Both the position numbers and the translations under genes were made by a program. Under the pieces are notes generated by a model. That model was not told where the DNA came from, did no database searches, and saw only the letters and a program-made list of their open reading frames with translations. Shown piece after piece: positions 32,538-34,790 of a DNA stretch of 34,790 bases; position 1 is the first letter of the stretch, and each line of letters begins with the position of its first letter. The DNA is from Azospirillum sp. CAG:239 (GTDB lineage: Bacteria > Pseudomonadota > Alphaproteobacteria > RF32 > CAG-239): the NCBI GenBank assembly GCA_000436375.1, contig FR885464.1, positions 1-34,790 of the forward strand. The letters run 5' to 3'.

Positions 32538-32876
32538 ATGCGATTTTTAAAGAAAAATTTTTGGACCCTCAGCTGTCTGGCATTAGTAATGGTCATGGCA
32601 GTCAGCGGCAACGCTCTGGCTGACGGCAATACTCTGATGGAAACCGCTCAGACGAAAGCCAAGAGCGTATTCTCGTCAGTTAAAACCATCATCTTCATTG
32701 TCGGCGGTTTCGGTCTGGTCGGTCTGGCTTTCCAGGCTATTTTCGGAAAAGTAAAATGGCCTTGGTTCGCTTCTCTGGCCGTCGGTCTGGCTATTCTGGC
32801 CGCTGCCGGTTCCATCGTTGAATACGCTACCGGTTCCCGCGATGCCGGTCTGGAAACAACCTTCGGTGACATCTAG
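32538..32876 (+). CDS. VirB2/TrbC-like small membrane protein 1
   Basis: A 112-residue protein with a signal peptide (cleavage near ALA-DG at 28) and two membrane helices (about 48-67 and 74-92), like VirB2/TrbC pilins of type IV secretion systems. The domain core IIFIVGGFGLVGLAFQAIFGKVKW recurs in the next two genes. VirB2-type subunits are processed and stored in the inner membrane before assembly. AAGGAGAAAG precedes the start. It is the first gene of a plus-strand operon divergent from the pilus genes. Confidence 0.85.
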   Translation: MRFLKKNFWTLSCLALVMVMAVSGNALADGNTLMETAQTKAKSVFSSVKTIIFIVGGFGLVGLAFQAIFGKVKWPWFASLAVGLAILAAAGSIVEYATGSRDAGLETTFGDI

Positions 32877-32913
32877 TCTGACCGCTTGATGTGAACTGAC
32901 TGATACTTGAACT

Positions 32914-32966
32914 AAGGGAGGCAAAAATGGTAAATTTTAAGCAAAATAAACCTGAAGGCCTCCCTT
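32914..32966 (+). promoter_or_regulatory. Hairpin that would cover the second VirB2-like start
   Basis: A perfect 9-bp inverted repeat, AAGGGAGGC (32914-32922) with GCCTCCCTT (32958-32966), followed by TT. The 5' arm contains the ribosome-binding site of the ATG at 32927, and that start lies in the 35-nt loop. It could block that start in favour of the ATG at 33020, or act as a partial terminator between genes 1 and 2. Confidence 0.6.
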
Positions 32967-33364
32967 TTGTTCGCTCAGACGCAACAGAAACAAACAAAAT
33001 TGCAAAGGTGGTGAGTAAAATGTTGTGCGTAAAATTAAAGAAATTCCTGTTTCTTTCCATGTTGATGTTCGTGGTTTCTTCAGTTTTATTTGCAACGGAC
33101 TCATACGCGTTGTTTGAAACCCTTACGGATTCAGGTACCAAAATCTTTACCGGCATGCGCGAGATTATCTTTGCCGTGTCCGGTTTCGGTATCGTTGCCG
33201 TCGCCATCGGCGGTTTCTTCGGAAACCTGAACTGGAAATGGCTGAGCGCAATTATCATCGGTCTGGTTGTGATTGCAACCACCGCTGCCATTATTAACTA
33301 TATGGTAGATAGTACGGCCATTACGGCTGAGCAGATTCAAGATACTCTGATTCAGGCAAACTAA
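32927..33364 (+). CDS. VirB2/TrbC-like small membrane protein 2
   Basis: A 145-residue frame. The VirB2-like domain has REIIFAVSGFGIVAVAIGGFFGNLNW and a second helix, as in protein 1, and is preceded by a signal peptide (KKFLFLSMLMFVVSSVLF, cleavage near YA). From the ATG at 32927 (strong GGGAGG), 31 residues would precede the signal peptide. From the ATG at 33020 (with GGTGAG), the protein is a normal 114 residues. The second start seems biologically more likely, but the first has the better ribosome-binding site, itself within a hairpin. Confidence 0.8.
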   Translation: MVNFKQNKPEGLPFVRSDATETNKIAKVVSKMLCVKLKKFLFLSMLMFVVSSVLFATDSYALFETLTDSGTKIFTGMREIIFAVSGFGIVAVAIGGFFGNLNWKWLSAIIIGLVVIATTAAIINYMVDSTAITAEQIQDTLIQAN

Positions 33365-33405
33365 AGAATTTTAGAACAGAGATTGAGAACTATGAGGAGG
33401 ATGCC

Positions 33406-34790
33406 ATGTTAAACATTAAAAATAAATCTAACTTATTTTTAGCAGCCTTTGTGTTTGCAACATTGGCTTCTTTCTCTGATTTTGCTAAAGCCGATGTCGA
33501 AATCGACTGCTCGGGTAAGGAAGGCTATCAGCTGACTATTTGCGAACAGCAGAAGGCTCTGGCCGAGAAGAATGCCAAATCCAACGAGAAGGCTGAGGAA
33601 AAAGCGGAAAATAAAATAGCTAAGCAAAAGACTAAATCTGTTGAAACAATAAAAGAGCAGCAGGAAAAATACAAGGAAGCAAATAAGACCTATGCAGAAG
33701 CAAATAAAAAAGCAGCCGCTGCAGAAAGTCAGGTTGATTCACTGACAACAGAACTTGGCAAACAACAGAAGGCAAAAGCTGATGCACAAAAAAAGATGAA
33801 TGCGGCGCTGGCTCGCGGAGATACCGAAGCGGCTAAAAAAGCCCGAGATGATATGGCTAAGGCTGACAAAGCGGCTAATGATGCTTCGGAAAAATTAGAT
33901 GCGGCTAAAAAGGATTTAAAGGATGCCCAGAAAGCATCGGCAAAGGCTGAAAAAGCTTCTGAAAAGGCATCGGAGAAAGCTTACAAGGCAGCTAAAAAGG
34001 CTGAAGAAAAAGAATATAAAGAAACGGTAAAAGCAGCGGAAAAAGCCGAGAAAAATGCCAATAAGGATTTGAAAAAGGCTCAAAAAGAATATGACAAGCT
34101 TCAGAAAAAGTGCGAGAAAAATCCAGATGAATGTGATATAGACGCTCTGCAAGCGGCACAGACCAATCTTGATGCAGCGAAGGCCAATGCCGATGCTGCC
34201 ACCAAAAACCGCGAAGACGTAGACGGTACAACGGCGGCCAAAGAAGCTGCAGCTAAAGCTGAAGAAGAGGCGCGTCAGCAGGCGCTTTATGACAGCATGG
34301 AGGAAGAAGAACCTTATGAGCCGGAAATTAAATGTACCGGCGAGGGTGAAAATCAAAAATGCGTTGAAGTTATTTGCGATGAAAGCGGCAATTGCTCAGA
34401 AGCCCCGGTTGGAACCTATGCTAATTCGTTGGCGTCAGGTTCTGACGGTTCCGACGGTGCGGGTGAAGAATTGGATGCAATGGGCAATCCGGTTTCGCAG
34501 CAGCGTTGTGCCGAAGCAAAAGACGATATTTTCAAATATATCGCCTGCAAAGCGATGACGACGCTGGCTGATGTCCGTGTTATTGTCTATACGCTGGCCG
34601 GATTTGGTTTGATTGCCTTTGCTTTCGCGGCGATTTTCAACAAAATCAGCTGGAAACATCTGGCCAACCTTTGTATCGCTCTGTTCATCCTTTCCATGAT
34701 GACGCCGTTCATCAGCTACTTTACGCAGGATAACGGTGCGCAGATTAGCTATGGAAATTATTTACCGGCAGGATTTACGAATATAAGCGG
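33406..34790 (+). CDS. Coiled-coil protein fused to a VirB2-like domain (partial)
   Basis: The open frame of 461 codons runs off the window without a stop. It starts with GAGGAGG upstream and a signal peptide (cleavage near AKA at about 29). Residues 45-310 are almost wholly Ala, Lys, Glu, Gln and Asp in heptad-like order, an extended coiled coil. Paired cysteines follow (CTGEGENQKC, then VICDESGNC near 325-345). At 393-438 is the domain shared with the two upstream genes (VIVYTLAGFGLIAFAFAAIFNKISW plus a second helix). After the coiled coil, DNA resembles its neighbours in composition. The fusion is unusual: a VirB2-like subunit with a long periplasmic or surface stalk. Confidence 0.85.
   Translation, partial: MLNIKNKSNLFLAAFVFATLASFSDFAKADVEIDCSGKEGYQLTICEQQKALAEKNAKSNEKAEEKAENKIAKQKTKSVETIKEQQEKYKEANKTYAEANKKAAAAESQVDSLTTELGKQQKAKADAQKKMNAALARGDTEAAKKARDDMAKADKAANDASEKLDAAKKDLKDAQKASAKAEKASEKASEKAYKAAKKAEEKEYKETVKAAEKAEKNANKDLKKAQKEYDKLQKKCEKNPDECDIDALQAAQTNLDAAKANADAATKNREDVDGTTAAKEAAAKAEEEARQQALYDSMEEEEPYEPEIKCTGEGENQKCVEVICDESGNCSEAPVGTYANSLASGSDGSDGAGEELDAMGNPVSQQRCAEAKDDIFKYIACKAMTTLADVRVIVYTLAGFGLIAFAFAAIFNKISWKHLANLCIALFILSMMTPFISYFTQDNGAQISYGNYLPAGFTNIS

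Noticed and set aside
34289..34558. Plus ORF in another frame near the window end
   Set aside because: It lies within the long open frame of the coiled-coil VirB2-like protein, which has a strong start and coherent domains.

Overview
The window looks like chromosomal DNA of an alphaproteobacterium, probably one with an anaerobic or fermentative life. The evidence is a HydE-type [FeFe]-hydrogenase maturase, an XRE regulator and an SH3-like secreted protein of types common in Alphaproteobacteria, and many GTCATTGCCGG-style palindromic intergenic repeats. I cannot name a genus from sequence alone.

Left part (1-12.2 kb): mixed housekeeping genes separated by five tRNA genes: Ala(CGC), Ala(GGC), Arg(ACG), Ser(GGA) and Arg(CCT). 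The proteins are a DUF421/YetF membrane protein, a GNAT acetyltransferase with a tiny gene coupled to its start, a lipoprotein, a polytopic GT-C-like membrane protein, a GT2 glycosyltransferase, HydE with a 43-residue membrane protein, a membrane-anchored flavodoxin, an M20 peptidase, an SH3 protein and an unrecognised 224-residue protein. Three of the five tRNAs have a partial second copy of the tRNA end and/or its terminator 160-173 bp away. The GT2 gene is preceded by a structured leader that looks like an attenuator or riboswitch.

Middle (12.2-18.5 kb): a nitronate-monooxygenase-like flavoprotein lies downstream of a tightly overlapping vWA - PP2C phosphatase - kinase set (the TerY-P triad). 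Then come a small lipoprotein, a TlpA-like thioredoxin, a Gpt-type phosphoribosyltransferase and the XRE regulator.

Right part (18.5-34.8 kb): a minus-strand operon closely follows the pil order of IncI plasmid thin pili: TcpQ/PilL, PilN secretin, PilO, PilP, PilQ ATPase, PilR, a pilin-fold protein without a prepilin site, two PilS-like prepilins, and a second DotB/TraJ/PilT-like ATPase. Its first gene encodes an inner-membrane-anchored protein with an OmpA-like C-terminus. A cluster of palindromic repeats interrupts the operon between pilin genes. Divergently, a plus-strand operon encodes three proteins with the same VirB2/TrbC-like two-helix membrane domain. In the third, that domain follows a long Ala/Lys/Glu-rich coiled coil and runs off the window. 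Together this suggests a chromosomal pilus or type IV secretion machine with both type IV pilin-like and VirB2-like subunits, and it is the most interesting part of the window.

Coordinates of tRNAs, starts and hairpins were read by eye. Family assignments rest on recognised motifs, not on database searches.
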